Positions 46,001-57,900 of a DNA stretch of 64,000 nt are shown piece after piece. The notes below the pieces were generated by a model that saw only the letters and a list, made by a program, of their open reading frames with translations, did not search any database and was not told where the DNA came from. The position numbers and the translations under genes are program-made. The DNA is taken from assembly GCF_905475465.1 (NCBI RefSeq), contig NC_062245.1, positions 372,001 through 436,000 on the forward strand. Reading direction: 5' to 3'. Every line of letters begins with the position of its first letter. Position 1 is the stretch's first letter. Source of the stretch: Pieris napi. Taxonomy: Eukaryota; Arthropoda; Insecta; Lepidoptera; Pieridae.

Positions 46001-49000
46001 GACCTCAGGGATGAGTCGCACGCTGAACCAACAGCACAACGAGTACTTTCCTAATCCTTCATAAACAAGTACATTTGATTTCTAGAGTATTTTTCATTTA
46101 CATTTACCACAAGCAATATCATTCCTTGAAATCACACAATCAGCAAGACTCCAAGTTCTTGTTGTATATACAAAACTTGTATATATACACTATTCAGTCA
46201 CAAAAATTACAATTTTATGGGAAAATATGTTGGACCAACTATTCTCTATAAAATATTCCATCAAGAAATGAAAGACAAGCTCAATATGACTCACCGGCCA
46301 AGACCATTTGACCTGTCTCCTCATCGCTGGTGATACGGAGACTGGGGTCTTCCCTCTGCAACTCTTCTAAAGCCGTCTCCAAAGAACTTTGGTACGCCGC
46401 ACTCGGCGGTTCTATTGAGCAGAGGAAAACCGGTTCTGGGATTGTTGTTCCTAGCGAAAAAAAGATATTGTATAGTTTGTTAAAAATAATTTAATAAAAT
46501 AAGCAGATATCAAATCCCACTCAAACGAAAAGGGTAAATTTGTGGTTCTCATATCTCAAAAAATACCTACTCTATAGATTTTAATAAAACTTAGACTATT
46601 CCTAAAGTATTATATAAACGGATAATATCGATATGATCTTTGTTTCCAGAAATTTGTAATTACATACATTTACGAAATGCAGCACACGCACATGGAAGTC
46701 TAGATTAAAAAAAAACAAAATAGACTCCGATTTATTCTCACCAATTCCTAGCAACACGTCAGCTATATCATCAGTCGAAGGATCTTCTATGGCCTGTAGT
46801 CGTTGCCTAGCACTGGGCACCAACAATTGATCGGTCTGTTTAGGGTCGTTCAGTACTTCTCGAAGTCTAGACTTTGCCCGACTCGCCGCTGCGTTCGACG
46901 ATGTTACGAGATCGCCTGTCATGGTTGCCTGAAATTAACCGTTGGTGTCATTCACATATTCTTGTTTGATTCCCAATCCAGGCGGTGCATATAATAACAG
47001 AAGAACTGAATGGTTTACGAGGGAGTTCTTGCATAAACATATTTTTCAAATAATCTAATATATAAAATTTCTCGTGTCACATTGGTCGTTCCCATACTCC
47101 TCCGAAACGGCTCAACCGATTCTTATAAAATTTTTTATGCATATTCAGTAAGTCTGAGAATCGGCTAATATCTATCTTTCAAACCCCTTAGTGATAAGGG
47201 GTGTCCACCCCAATATTTTTTTTATTTTGATTATTATGTGACATCTACGATCAAGACTATTTTTTATTGCAGTAAATAGTTATTTTTATTGAAGTAAAAA
47301 AATGTTTCCTAGAAATAATATACATGGCTAAACGACGTTTGCCGGGTCAGCTAATAATATATAATATATTTTGCACTTATAATACCACAAGAGCTTATTT
47401 TAATTATGCGGGATTATTTTTCCGACCCAAATGTCGGCCAATAGAATTGCACCATGAGACGAAATGTACAGTTAACAAATAAGAATTTCATAATGAATAA
47501 AACAACTACTTAATACTTTTCTTGAAGCAACGACCAGAGAAAATTTTCACAAAAAATTATCAGTATAATACCATGTAGGTTGTACCACGTGACGTCGAAT
47601 GGTGCAATTCTATTGGCCGATATTTGGGTCGGAAAAATAATCAATAGAAACTGGCAAGAAAATCTAACCTAAATCTTTAAAGTAAGTTCAGCGCCACGTA
47701 CTTGTAGTCAATCAGTCAAGTAGAAAATATCTCTTGTCTAATTCTGAAGTATTATTGAACACCAAATTATTTATTTATTAAGAAATTTACAATCAAATAG
47801 GTCCTACTCTTTATCTGGCCTTTAATTTTATTTTGCAAAATATACATGAGTATTTCATCTTAATTATTTATGGATAAACAATAAACGCAAAAGAGGAAGA
47901 CAATAATTAAGAAGGTGGATAGACCAGACCACATTAAGGAAACAGCAGGTGGTACATTCAGAAAAGTCGGAATTTGTGGGACATCTTTGCCAAAAAAGGG
48001 CACAGGTGTCTAAAAAGAACGAGATGATAGAAATATAAATGTGTTTTAAAGTATCTGAAATAAAGACTGTTATTATAATAATTTATGAATAATACCTTAA
48101 GACCACTAACGACAGCAATATTTCCCGCTGTAACTCTTTCCACTGGCCGATATTCATCTGCCAGAGCCACATACAGTGCTCCTGCCTAAAAAGTATTAGG
48201 GTTGTTTCAGATATAGCTTCGTAATTTCTTGTCGTCTTGTCTTCGTAAGTCATCAGAGCAGTGATGGCCCAGAGACTTCAGCGTTCGATTCTCATACCTG
48301 AGGTCGTAAGTTCGAACCCCGGCACCAATGGAGTTACATTCTATGTGCGCATTCAACATTAGCTCGATCGGTGAAGGAAAATATCGTGAGGAAACCGGCA
48401 TGTCTTAGACCCAAAAAGTCGACGTCGTGTGTCAAGCAAAGTGGGCTGATCACCTACTTGCCTATTAGATTAGAGAAATCTGAGGTGCAGACCTAAAAAG
48501 GTTGTAGCGCCACTGATTGATATATTTTATTTAAGTCATATGGCCAATACAATGGCTTAAGATATATAATTTTTAAATAAATAAAAGATTGGAATGTTTG
48601 ATCGCGCTTAATATTCAATAGATATTGCTCCCAAAAACTGTACCTGTTCGCTACTATCTCTGGCAATATTATAAATCTTTTGGGCTTTTGTGAACTCCCC
48701 TCCGTAAAGCCTCAGAAATGTCAAAACCCCTCTTTGATCATCATGTTGAACTTTGAAAGCCCGCGCACATAAATCGGCCCCAAAATATTTCTGTAATCTA
48801 CTGCCCTCTATCGGATTCGGTAAATAAGATATAACTCCATCCATTAGGGTCTGTACACCTATATTTTTATAGGAACTGCCGCATAAGACTGGAAACGCAG
48901 ACATGTTCAAGGTGCATCTTCTTATAGCATTCACAATGTCTTTTGTGTCTATATTGTCCAATGATTCTTGTTGTAAAATTATATCTGCCAACTCGTCATC

Positions 49001-51386
49001 TATAGAAGAGAGTCTGTCTATGATTTGTCTATGGTCAGTCATGGCTCTTTCCCATTGCTTGCCGTCAGTGGCTTCAGATAATTTTCGTTTATTTAAATTT
49101 TGGCCGCGACCTGAACTCCATACGACCTCTTCTAACGTCACTAAGTCAATGAGACCTGTTAAAAAAAATTTATGAATAGCCTAGAATAATTCAGCACAAT
49201 TACTTTCATTTTTTAAACTACATATTATTATGGTTAGATAAAAGTTAGTAATTATATAAATTGTGGAAAATAATGTTTACAGCTTATCTGTATGATTTGA
49301 ACCAGCAAAATAAACATACCAACAAGTCTTCCCTCATGCATAACTGGAGCATGTAATAGGAGTGGCAGAGCTCTAAGTTTATCACGTATGGACTGTTCAC
49401 AGATAGACACATCAGCATCTGCTCTATCCATTTTGTTTAGATACAGAATCCGGGGCACCTGGTAACCATTTGCTTGACGCCATACTGTTAATGTTTGTGC
49501 TTCCACTCCTTAAAATCAAATAAAAGGTATTAAATAATATATAATAATAGTTAATATACTTACCTTTCCCTAGCAATATATGTATGAAAATATTATGTAT
49601 GTATACAAAAATAGTGATAAGTTTACTAGAATAGAACATACGCACAATGCTAATACACGGAACAAACGCAGGCTGCTCCCCGTACTAGACTATCTAAAGT
49701 TAGTAATTCTTTTTTGGGGAAAGGGATACTCTTCTTTAATAAAATCCCAGAGGCTCTTTTATCTCTGCCTTTCAATAAATTTAAGAAATGTATTAAAGAA
49801 AAGCTGTGTAAAAAGGCTTACTATAAAGTCAACGATTATCTAGTTGATAAAAGGGCCTGGGACTAGTGCTAGACAGGCTACCTTTAATTAATTTGCGATA
49901 TTTGTTTTAAAATAAGTGTTGTTTGATGATTTGCTATTTTAAAAGAGTACCGAGAGTTTTTTACGCCGGCTTTTTCTCTCGGCCTACACCCTCTGTCTTC
50001 TTTGCCGATGAGTAGGGATGCCTACAAATTCAAATTTAATGACGTGGAATAAGTGATACATGTATCTTATGTTCCTTAATAAACATATTTATTTATTTAT
50101 TTATATAAAAAAACTTATTTTTGTTCTGACACAACAATTATTGTAGTTTATAATTTAACCAACTAAGTAAAGTTGTATATTTTAATACAGAGAGAATGTA
50201 ATAGGGAACCCCATGTTTTGTAAATGCCAATGATTGAGCTTACTTGGAAATCACATTTTCTACATCAGTGTAAATTTGGAATAAAATTAATAATTTCACG
50301 GCATACACAAATTCAAGTCCCGCCAGCCACAACAAGTACCAACACAAGAGAGGCACATGGCCATAAGAAGAAACCAAAATTAACACCACCACATTGATTA
50401 AATGAGGTTGACAATTCTTGAAAGTAAAGTCAATTTGATCGTTGACAAACACAGAATTGCAGTGCAGATGTGGATATAATAAAACGTTAACTATCAAGGT
50501 ATCAGTTTAACGTCTCCTATAAAAATTTAAACTAACTTAGGGAAAACAAACACAAATTCTGTTTTGGTGTTAGTAATGTCAGTAAATGTTTGAAGTCTTA
50601 CCAGCAGAAGCATCCAAGACAACAACGGCACCATCTAAAACAGCTAAGCTCTGCTCCACCTCCATTGTAAAATCAATGTGTCCTGGTGTGTCTATTAGGT
50701 TAAGCTGATAACCATTCCAGGGAAATGAAACAGCCGCCGCTGTAAGTAGACAAGTCACAGTTGTTAATATACTTATAATTATTACATGATTTTCCTGGCA
50801 ATAGAAGTTTGTCAGTTTGTAGCTACTGTAAAAAACCAATCTAATTCATACCTAGGACTCAGTTAGCACTGACTCTTTTTACTTATAAACTAAAGGCTTA
50901 AATATACATATGTTAAATATAATTTTCCTTCAGGTAGATTTGAACCTGAAAAAATAAGTGTTTCAGCAGAAATAAGACTTCTAAAAGGTAGTGTAAATTC
51001 CAGATATGAGCAACTATGGCTAGATTATTTATAAAATACGTACAAGTTATAGTTATGCCCCGCTGCCTCTCTTGTTCCATGTAATCTGTTACAGTATTTC
51101 CATGGTGCACTTCTCCCATTGTTCTAATAGTACCAGAGTAAAATAGCATACGTTCCGTTGTTGTCGTTTTACCTGTATACGGAAGAAACTTAAATTTAAA
51201 TACAATCATAAATATCATTTGTAAAGCAACTTGAAAGTTCTAACCTGCATCAATATGAGCTAGAATGCCGATATTTCTTATTTTTTCCATATTGTTTTGC
51301 TCTCCTCCCAAGGAGCTGCAGTACGTGCGCATGCTGCCATATTTGATTAGTTTTCTGTAATAGTTTAATATAGAATACGTTTTCAT
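43046..51386 (-). CDS. GFM2: Mitochondrial elongation factor G2 / ribosome-releasing factor 2 (13 exons)
   Basis: Mitochondrial GTPase that works with ribosome recycling factor to split ribosomes after termination. Exons in transcript order: 51386-51245, 51172-51044, 50739-50602, 49508-49320, 49155-48644, 48185-48096, 46928-46742, 46450-46295, 45581-45359, 44865-44748, 44170-44075, 43914-43768, 43207-43046. Phases agree throughout and give 762 residues; human GFM2 is of similar size. G-domain motifs: AHIDAGKTTTTER (G1, from residue 43), RGITIT (G2), DTPGH (107-111) and NKMD (161-164). Later exons give the domain III motif MGELHLEI and the family's C-terminal MEFHSNRQMSQY. The chosen Met gives a basic leader (MKTYSILNYYRKLIKYG) fit for mitochondrial import; an in-frame Met 15 codons upstream also exists. 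Wording matches EF-G2 better than EF-G1, from family knowledge. Confidence 0.93.
43318..43489 (-). mobile_element. Helitron-like fragment, reversed
   Basis: In inverse it shows ctcgtgtcacagtgttcg and the gattctcagacttactg motif of the Helitrons at 6807 and 14385. Only the 5' part remains. It abuts a second Helitron-like element. Confidence 0.5.
43490..43710 (+). mobile_element. Helitron-like element, second subfamily
   Basis: Begins near TCTTTATATATATAATTC, contains gtatgtcactgaacttctc, gaccgattttgatgaaattt and ccagatggcgctgcagtcgg, and ends gtcgggtccactag before t. The CTAG end and cgtctgtcgggtcc subterminal motif are those of small lepidopteran Helitrons. Within the GFM2 intron between exons 12 and 13. 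Confidence 0.65.
44237..44515. mobile_element. TIR element with internal poly-G run
   Basis: Ends GCGTTCAAGTATTACGTAAC and the inverse of gcgttcaagaattacgtcac, with similarity continuing for about 40 bases. A 21-base run of G (44264-44284) lies just inside the left end. Non-coding; within a GFM2 intron. The ends match a MITE type seen in many insects, but I cannot name the superfamily. Confidence 0.65.
44890..45070 (+). repeat. LINE tail fragment
   Basis: Contains caaaggctgacaacgctccc, ggctgcggcagctgcc and a tail like that of 29685-29795 and 59775-59880. Diverged and 5'-truncated, in a GFM2 intron. Confidence 0.45.
45795..46050 (-). repeat. tRNA-derived SINE (minus)
   Basis: Inverse of the SINE family: cgccgtcgactttttgggtc, ggtttcctcacgatgttttc, and the B-box inverse ggggatcgaacctccgacct. 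It lies in the GFM2 intron between exons 8 and 9. Confidence 0.75.
47054..47354 (+). mobile_element. Non-autonomous Helitron
   Basis: Starts TCTAATATATAAAATTTC, contains tcccatactcctccgaaacg and tataaaattttttatgcata, and ends gccgggtcagctaa before t. The CTAA end fits the Helitron CTRR rule. In a GFM2 intron. Confidence 0.7.
47376..47642. mobile_element. MITE with about 45-bp inverted repeats
   Basis: Ends ggattatttttccgaccc and the inverse, bracketing gacgaaatgtacagttaac. Nearly identical to 8623-8855, but preceded here by acttataataccacaagagc without the extra hairpin of the 8420 copy. Confidence 0.7.
47880..48060 (+). repeat. Possible RTE-type LINE C-terminal fragment
   Basis: Reads like the arginine- and tryptophan-rich end of RTE LINE proteins (an RGRQ-LRRWID motif before a frameshift) followed by a short tail. 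Very short and decayed, so uncertain. A better-preserved fragment is at 63770-63985. Confidence 0.3.
48236..48530 (+). repeat. tRNA-derived SINE
   Basis: The best-preserved copy: tRNA-like head with B box (aagttcgaaccccggcacca), then gtgaggaaaccggcatgtct, cccaaaaagtcgacgtcgtg, and the tail aggttgtagcgccactgatt. In a GFM2 intron. Confidence 0.8.
49640..50105 (+). repeat. LINE 3'-end fragment
   Basis: Translation pieces such as ARNTRNKRRLLPVLDYL-like and YSSLIKSQRLFYL-like text, with frameshifts, resemble the C-terminus of CR1/Jockey-group reverse transcriptases. The 3' end is tttatttatttatttata. The inverse copy is at 29050-29290. Inserted in the GFM2 intron between exons 3 and 4. Confidence 0.65.
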
Positions 51387-51907
51387 TTTTCTATAGAAAA
51401 TGAATTGCCGATAATCAATTTGATAATCCAAATTCCAAAATAAAGAACAGCTGATTCAAAGAGTATACTGATACAGGACTTGATATTGATAACAGATTAC
51501 AATTAATTTGTAAAGAATTTACTTCATAGATTTCGTTGTGATTCAATGAAACAAAACATAGTAATAATCCTATACCACTATTTGATATTTTTATACTGAA
51601 GTAAGAATACTAATTAAAAGAGAATTTTAGTTTTTCTACGCTACGAAATTGTAGTAGAACTAGACCCATCGACTCATTATCCCATACCCATTTACGAGAC
51701 TAACTTGTGATTGATTATACTTTACCTAATCTGTGGATTATACTCTTAAACCATAGAGTATATGATATATATTATGATATTTTATATTACTATTTAAGTT
51801 ACTAACCATGGCATCTGCGTCGATTTGTTTGTGTTGAATACGTGACAATTCAATTCAAGATTATTTACCAGAATTTCAAATTATTCTAGTGAAACAAAGT
51901 GTAAAGA
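51387..51907. promoter_or_regulatory. Shared head-to-head promoter region of GFM2 and XRN2
   Basis: The two start codons, on opposite strands, are 521 bases apart with no gene between. The interval must hold both 5' leaders and transcription starts, so a bidirectional promoter is likely. I see no clear TATA box, common for housekeeping genes. Confidence 0.6.
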
Positions 51908-54900
51908 ATGGGAGTTCCAGCTTTCTTTCGATGGCTTAGCCGCAAATATCCTAGTGTTATTGTCGAATGTATTGAACAGAGGGTAAGGAATATAACCTAT
52001 AAACATATTATAACTTATTAGCTTAAATTGTGTTGATGCGAATGATGCGATCTTTTATCTGAATTATGCTGCTCTAATATTAAAGGACCTTAAACATGTA
52101 AAGTTTAAACCTTAAGGTTTAAAATATTGTAAGAAATGATGTCTTATATAGATTCGTCTATCAAGCTAATGCTAACATTAACTAAAAGTGCTAAATATTT
52201 AATTCATAAAATACTACTCTTGTTTTATGACTATCGAATTAATTTTTGTGTTTGAATAATTGTTTACTAACTGTAAATGAGCTTAATAATTAAGATGTAA
52301 ATATGCTGATTTTAGAACAATTTTACTGCATAAAATACTTAATGTTAGCTGTGTGTGTTCATTGAAACATTAGTAAATCTGAGTAAATTACGCAGATGAA
52401 GCTTGTTTCAGATATTTATCTAATCTTTTATTTTTAGCCAGTCGATGTAGATGGCCAGTTAGTGTATGTGGACTCATCACTTCCAAACCCAAATGGTTTG
52501 GAGTTTGACAATCTTTACTTGGATATGAATGGTATTATTCATCCTTGTACCCATCCTGAAGATAAGCCTCCACCTAAAGATGAAGATGAGATGATGGTAG
52601 CAATTTTTGAATGTATTGACCGCCTTTTTCGTATTGTACGACCTAGGAAGGTTTTGTACATGGCTATTGATGGTGTTGTAAGTTGTACTCATATTTTTTA
52701 TATCATCATTAATTCATAAATTCTTGATGATTTGAATTAAAAATCATTGTTGTTGTTTGTCTCATGGTCACACCTTGTATAATTGGGCATTATTGTATCT
52801 ATATGGTTAATAGTTTATTTTCATATTTTTTTTGTATATTCATTTTATATTTTTATAAATTGTAAATTATAGTATAGTCCTGCACATTAATGTTCCCTTT
52901 ATTAGAAAATATCATACAACATCTTTTCACAGATAATAAGGAATAACTAAATTGGACTATAATTTTTATTTAAATGTTAATTGTAGATGTTGCCTGGGGC
53001 CAAGGTAAATTGTTAACAGTTGATGTAATTAATATCCCAGTGGTTTAAAGGTCAGACAAACATTAACACATTAAAAATATATCACATTGTTGATGTATTC
53101 TTAGTAAAATTATATTAATATGATTATATTTTATATTTAAGGCACCAAGGGCTAAAATGAACCAGCAAAGATCCCGTCGGTTCAGAGCTTCAAAGGAAAC
53201 TCAAGAAAAAATTGAAGAAGTAGCTCGCATTCGCTCAGAGCTGGAAGTTAAGGGTGCATATCTACCTCCTGAAAGGCCCAAAGAGGCCCATTTTGACTCA
53301 AATTGTATCACACCAGGGACCCCATTCATGGACAGACTCAGCAAATGCTTACATTATTATATTCATGACAGGTAGGGTTTTATTAATAATGATTCAATTA
53401 GTTAATAAATTAAGAACTAAGCAATGCCAGCTAGTGCTGCATATCAAATGTGGGTAGACCTATAAATATAATTTAAGAGTTTTGACATAGTCAAAAGTCT
53501 GATGGGGCACTTTGCTAATAAAATAAATATATGGTAAGCACATGTTTTTAAATTATTATCTATGTATATGATAACACAGGTCTTAATTTAAAACAGGTTA
53601 AACAGTGACCCAGGATGGAAAGGCATCAAAGTTATTTTATCTGATGCTAATGTGCCAGGGGAAGGGGAACACAAAATTATGGACTACATTCGTAGACAGA
53701 GAGGTATAACATTAAGCTATAATATAAAGATCTAGTTTCTATAACATTCATTACATTATTTTTGATAAGTTACATTCTTAAGTAGTTTTTTTTATTTATA
53801 CTTTAACTGTACACTACAATAATTATTAACTATTAGTTTCGGACGTCGTGGCAGAATACGAAATTCCACCCGTATCACTTCCACTGAAGAATTTCCGAAC
53901 CAATTCGACTTAGGGTCCTTCAAGAAAATAGCGTACCAATTCTTAAAAGGCCGGCAACGCACTCGCGAGCCCTCTTGCATTTACTGTGTCCATGGGCGGC
54001 AGTATCACTTAACATCTCCTGCCGTTTGCCCCCAGTTCTATAAAAAAAAATTATGCTGTATCAATGTTATGCTTAGACATTTTCTAATAATATTTTCACA
54101 GCTCAACCAGACCACGATCCAAACACACAACATGTGTTATGTGGGGCTGACGCTGACCTTATTATGTTGGGGCTGGCAACACATGAACCTAATTTTACCA
54201 TCATAAGGGAAGAGTTTAAACCCAATAAACCTAGGCCTTGTGATGTATGTGGACAACTTGGTGAGTACTATTAAATATGTTTAAATTTATGTTTCATTAT
54301 GACCAGTTAAATTTACGAAACTTTAATATTTCTTAATTCATTATTTAATTTTTTAGGTTACAGATCTGTGTCCGATTTTTATGGTCTTTTTTCACTTAGT
54401 TTATAGTTTATGGTCTTTTTCAATTAAATTTTTTGTTATTACATTGTTAGACCAGTGCCGATAATTTTTGAAACCTAAAAAAATTACAGTAGGATGAAAC
54501 CCATTAGAAAAGCTGGGGAATATGATCAAAATGAAAGGAAAAATAAATTACGGTCGATCTGAGGTCGGGAAGGGGCAGGGGGGGAGTTTTAAGGGTAAAA
54601 AACGGTTTATCTCGATTTCCGGCAAAACTACAAGTCCTATCGAAGAAAGTAAAATGGCAAAGTTGGAGGTAATAAAAAGATCTAAAACTTTTGTATTCAC
54701 ACATTTTTCACATAACCTCAAAATTTATGTGTAAATTTCAAAAAACCAAGTTTTTGGTTTTTTATTTTTATCTTTAACAAAAATTATTTTTTTTTAACGA
54801 AATTTGGTGAAAACTTACCTTTCTATGTCCCAAATACACTGTAATTTATTTGATTAAAAATATTTATTTGTTCACCTTATTTTGAATTAATATCGAAAAA

Positions 54901-57900
54901 ACACCCTAATTTTCAATCGAAAATTCTGACGTCAAAATTTCAGCTTTTTTCAAAAAGTTGGTGTGCTTTCAGTTCGTTGAAATCTCTTCTTTCCTATGGT
55001 AAAAAAATATATATATATTACCATAGTAAATCTTCTCAGACAACGCAAAAAATCGTATACAGTAACGCCCAGACCTGTCATCCCCTTCCTTACTTCTCTA
55101 TGAAATACGAAAATTTTAGCTCATCTAAAGGCTAAATTTTTTTTTAAGTCACTCAGGTATATATAAATTATCTTAAAATAGTAATAAATTGGCATCTGAT
55201 TATAATTTAAAGAAGATTCATAGAGAAGTAGGGAAGGGGATGACAGGTCTGGGCGTTACTGCATACGATTTTTTGCGTTTTCTGAGAAGATTTACTATGG
55301 TAATATATATATATTTTTTTACCATAAGAAAGTAGAGATTTCAACGAACTGAAAGCACACCAACTTTTTGAAAAATGCTGAAATTTTGACGTCAGAATTT
55401 TCGATTGAAAATTAGGGTGTTTTTTCGATATTAATTCAAAATAAGGTGAACAAATAAATATTTTTAATCAAATAAATTACAGTGTATTTGGGACATAGAA
55501 AGGTAAGTTTTCACCAAATTTCGTTAAAAAAAAATAATTTTTGTTAAAGATAAAAATAAAAAACCAAAAACTTGGTTTTTTGAAATTTTCACATAAATTT
55601 TGAGGTTATGTGAAAAATGTGTGAATACAAAAGTTTTAGATCTTTTTATTACCTCCAACTTTGCCATTTAACTTTCTTGGATAGGACTTGTACTTTTGCC
55701 GGAAATCGAGATAAACCGTTTTTTACCCTTAAAACTCCCCCCCTACCCCTTCCCGACCTCAGATCGACCGTAATTTATTTTTCCTTTCATTTTGATCATA
55801 TTCCCCTGCTTTTCTAATGGGTTTCATCCTACTGTAATTTTTTTCACTTTTTATTTATTTTAAAGGCTATCTGCACTGGTCTATGTCTGCATTTTATGAA
55901 TTTAAGACATATCTGTTGTAGTTGTGTGTAGTGTTGGTTTTAAAAAAGGGTTTTGAGAAATGTTCTCATTGATACCAATAATATTTCCAGGCCACGAAAT
56001 GAAAGAATGCACTGGCAGTAGTCCCGATGCTGCGTTAGTAAGGTCCGATCCAGCATTTGGAAATCAAGACAGCTTTATATTTGTGAGGCTGAATGTTCTT
56101 AGAGAATATTTAGAAAAGGTAAATTAAAAAAAATTCTAAGCCTCTATGATGTTATTAGTAAAAACTCTTGTTACATCAAAAGCCTCTATATTCCTATTAT
56201 CTGTATTACAAGTCATTGACTGATGGCCATAGTCAATAGAGGTTAGAGGAGACACAGAGCATATCTAGCATTCATTCTATAGATTTTTTTTTTCTAAATG
56301 TTTATTTTTCAGGAAATTCTTATTTAGCTAAAATTTATTTTGCAGGAATTACAAATGCCAAACTTACCTTTTCCATATGACTTTGAGCGAGCTTTAGATG
56401 ACTGGGTGTTTATGTGTTTCTTCGTGGGAAACGACTTTTTACCTCATTTACCCAGCCTTGAGATAAGAGAGGGGGCGGTAGATCGACTTGTCAACTTGTA
56501 TAAGAAGTGCGTTTACAAAACTAAGGTAGGGTAGTTGAAATGAGGGTAGTTTGTGGAATAGATATATTTATTTACAGATTTTTGTAAACTAAGGAAATGT
56601 AAATATTTTTATATATCAACGTTTTAAAATATGCTATGCGCCATATTTATTGGTCAATAGAACTATATTTTGTTTTACTTTGACGTCGTTTACTTTGTAG
56701 GGCTGGATAACAGATTCGGGAGATGTGAACCTCGACAGAGTTCAAGTTATAATGGACGAGTTGGGACGTGTCGAAGACGAGATCTTCAAACGCCGGCATC
56801 AAAATGAAGTTAGCTTCAAAGCCCGGGAAAAAGCTAAAAAACAGCAGAAAATTAACTTTCAACTGCTTGAGGACACGCAATTTGCGCCTAGGGTATGTAG
56901 AAATCTGGTTTTATGATCAAACATATTCATAAAGGAAATTTGAAAAAGTGTTGTGCTTAATACAGGCTAAATAATAATATTCTTAGTAAAAGAGTAATAA
57001 TAAGATTAGAAAATAAATAATAATCATCTAGTCTGTTATTAAATTCGAAATTAAAGTGTATTGCTTAATTTAATACTCGTATTGAATTGCATTGCACGAA
57101 ACATAAAACCTGCAAAGGATGTTCTTTAGTTTCAGGATTAATCCTTTATAATTTACAGGCTCTTGGAGGTGGACCCAAAACGGTACAAAATGCCCGACAA
57201 GAAGCCGCTGAGATTCGTCGAGCGGGAATGCAAGCTGTTGCCAATGTGAGTGGACCAACAAATTCACTATTACACATACTTTTATATGTGTATCACATAT
57301 AGAAGATATTGAATTAATACAGGATATTACTTCTATTAGCATTTCTATAATCATATTAAAGTTTTCAATTCATGAATACGATCTGATATAGATATTTTGA
57401 TTTGCGTTAAAATATTAGCGATATTTTTGTTACTTTATGCTGCCCGTGGTTACATTAAAGAACATAAAATATTTATAGAAAAATAAAATCGTTCCTTGGC
57501 TCGATCGATCGTTGTTTGCGAGTTTAATCTTTACAAAAGTGGACAGTTGGACAGTAGAACTTTATAAGCCGTTTTTATAGAGAGAAGAAGAAGAGTCAGG
57601 CCGGTCGCGCAAGCGCAGCGCCACCCAGGCCGGTCTCGATGATGACGATGACAAACACGACGAAGTTCGGCTCTGGGAAGAAGGCTTCAAGGAGAGATAT
57701 TATGAGAGCAAGTTTGAAGTGGACAAGAGTAACTTGGAGTTTAGGTATGAAAATTATTATATGAAAGTAATTTTACTCTATTTATTAAGTAGAATTTATT
57801 CTAAAGGATAATACACTCCAACACAGAAAAGTGCTCTCCTTGACTAAATTCGAATACACACATACACAAAAATTCTCCTCGGAACTCCGACCATTTAGAA

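Noticed and set aside
46602..46741. Extension of the GFM2 frame beyond the exon at 46742
   Set aside because: A good donor (gtgaga) ends the exon in phase with the next one; the extension is intron.
48290..48325. tRNA-like box sequences in several places
   Set aside because: They are heads of SINEs; no cloverleaf can be drawn, unlike at 1557-1642.
54522..55817. Two similar 66-70 codon frames on opposite strands
   Set aside because: They are mirror parts of the foldback arms, not genes.
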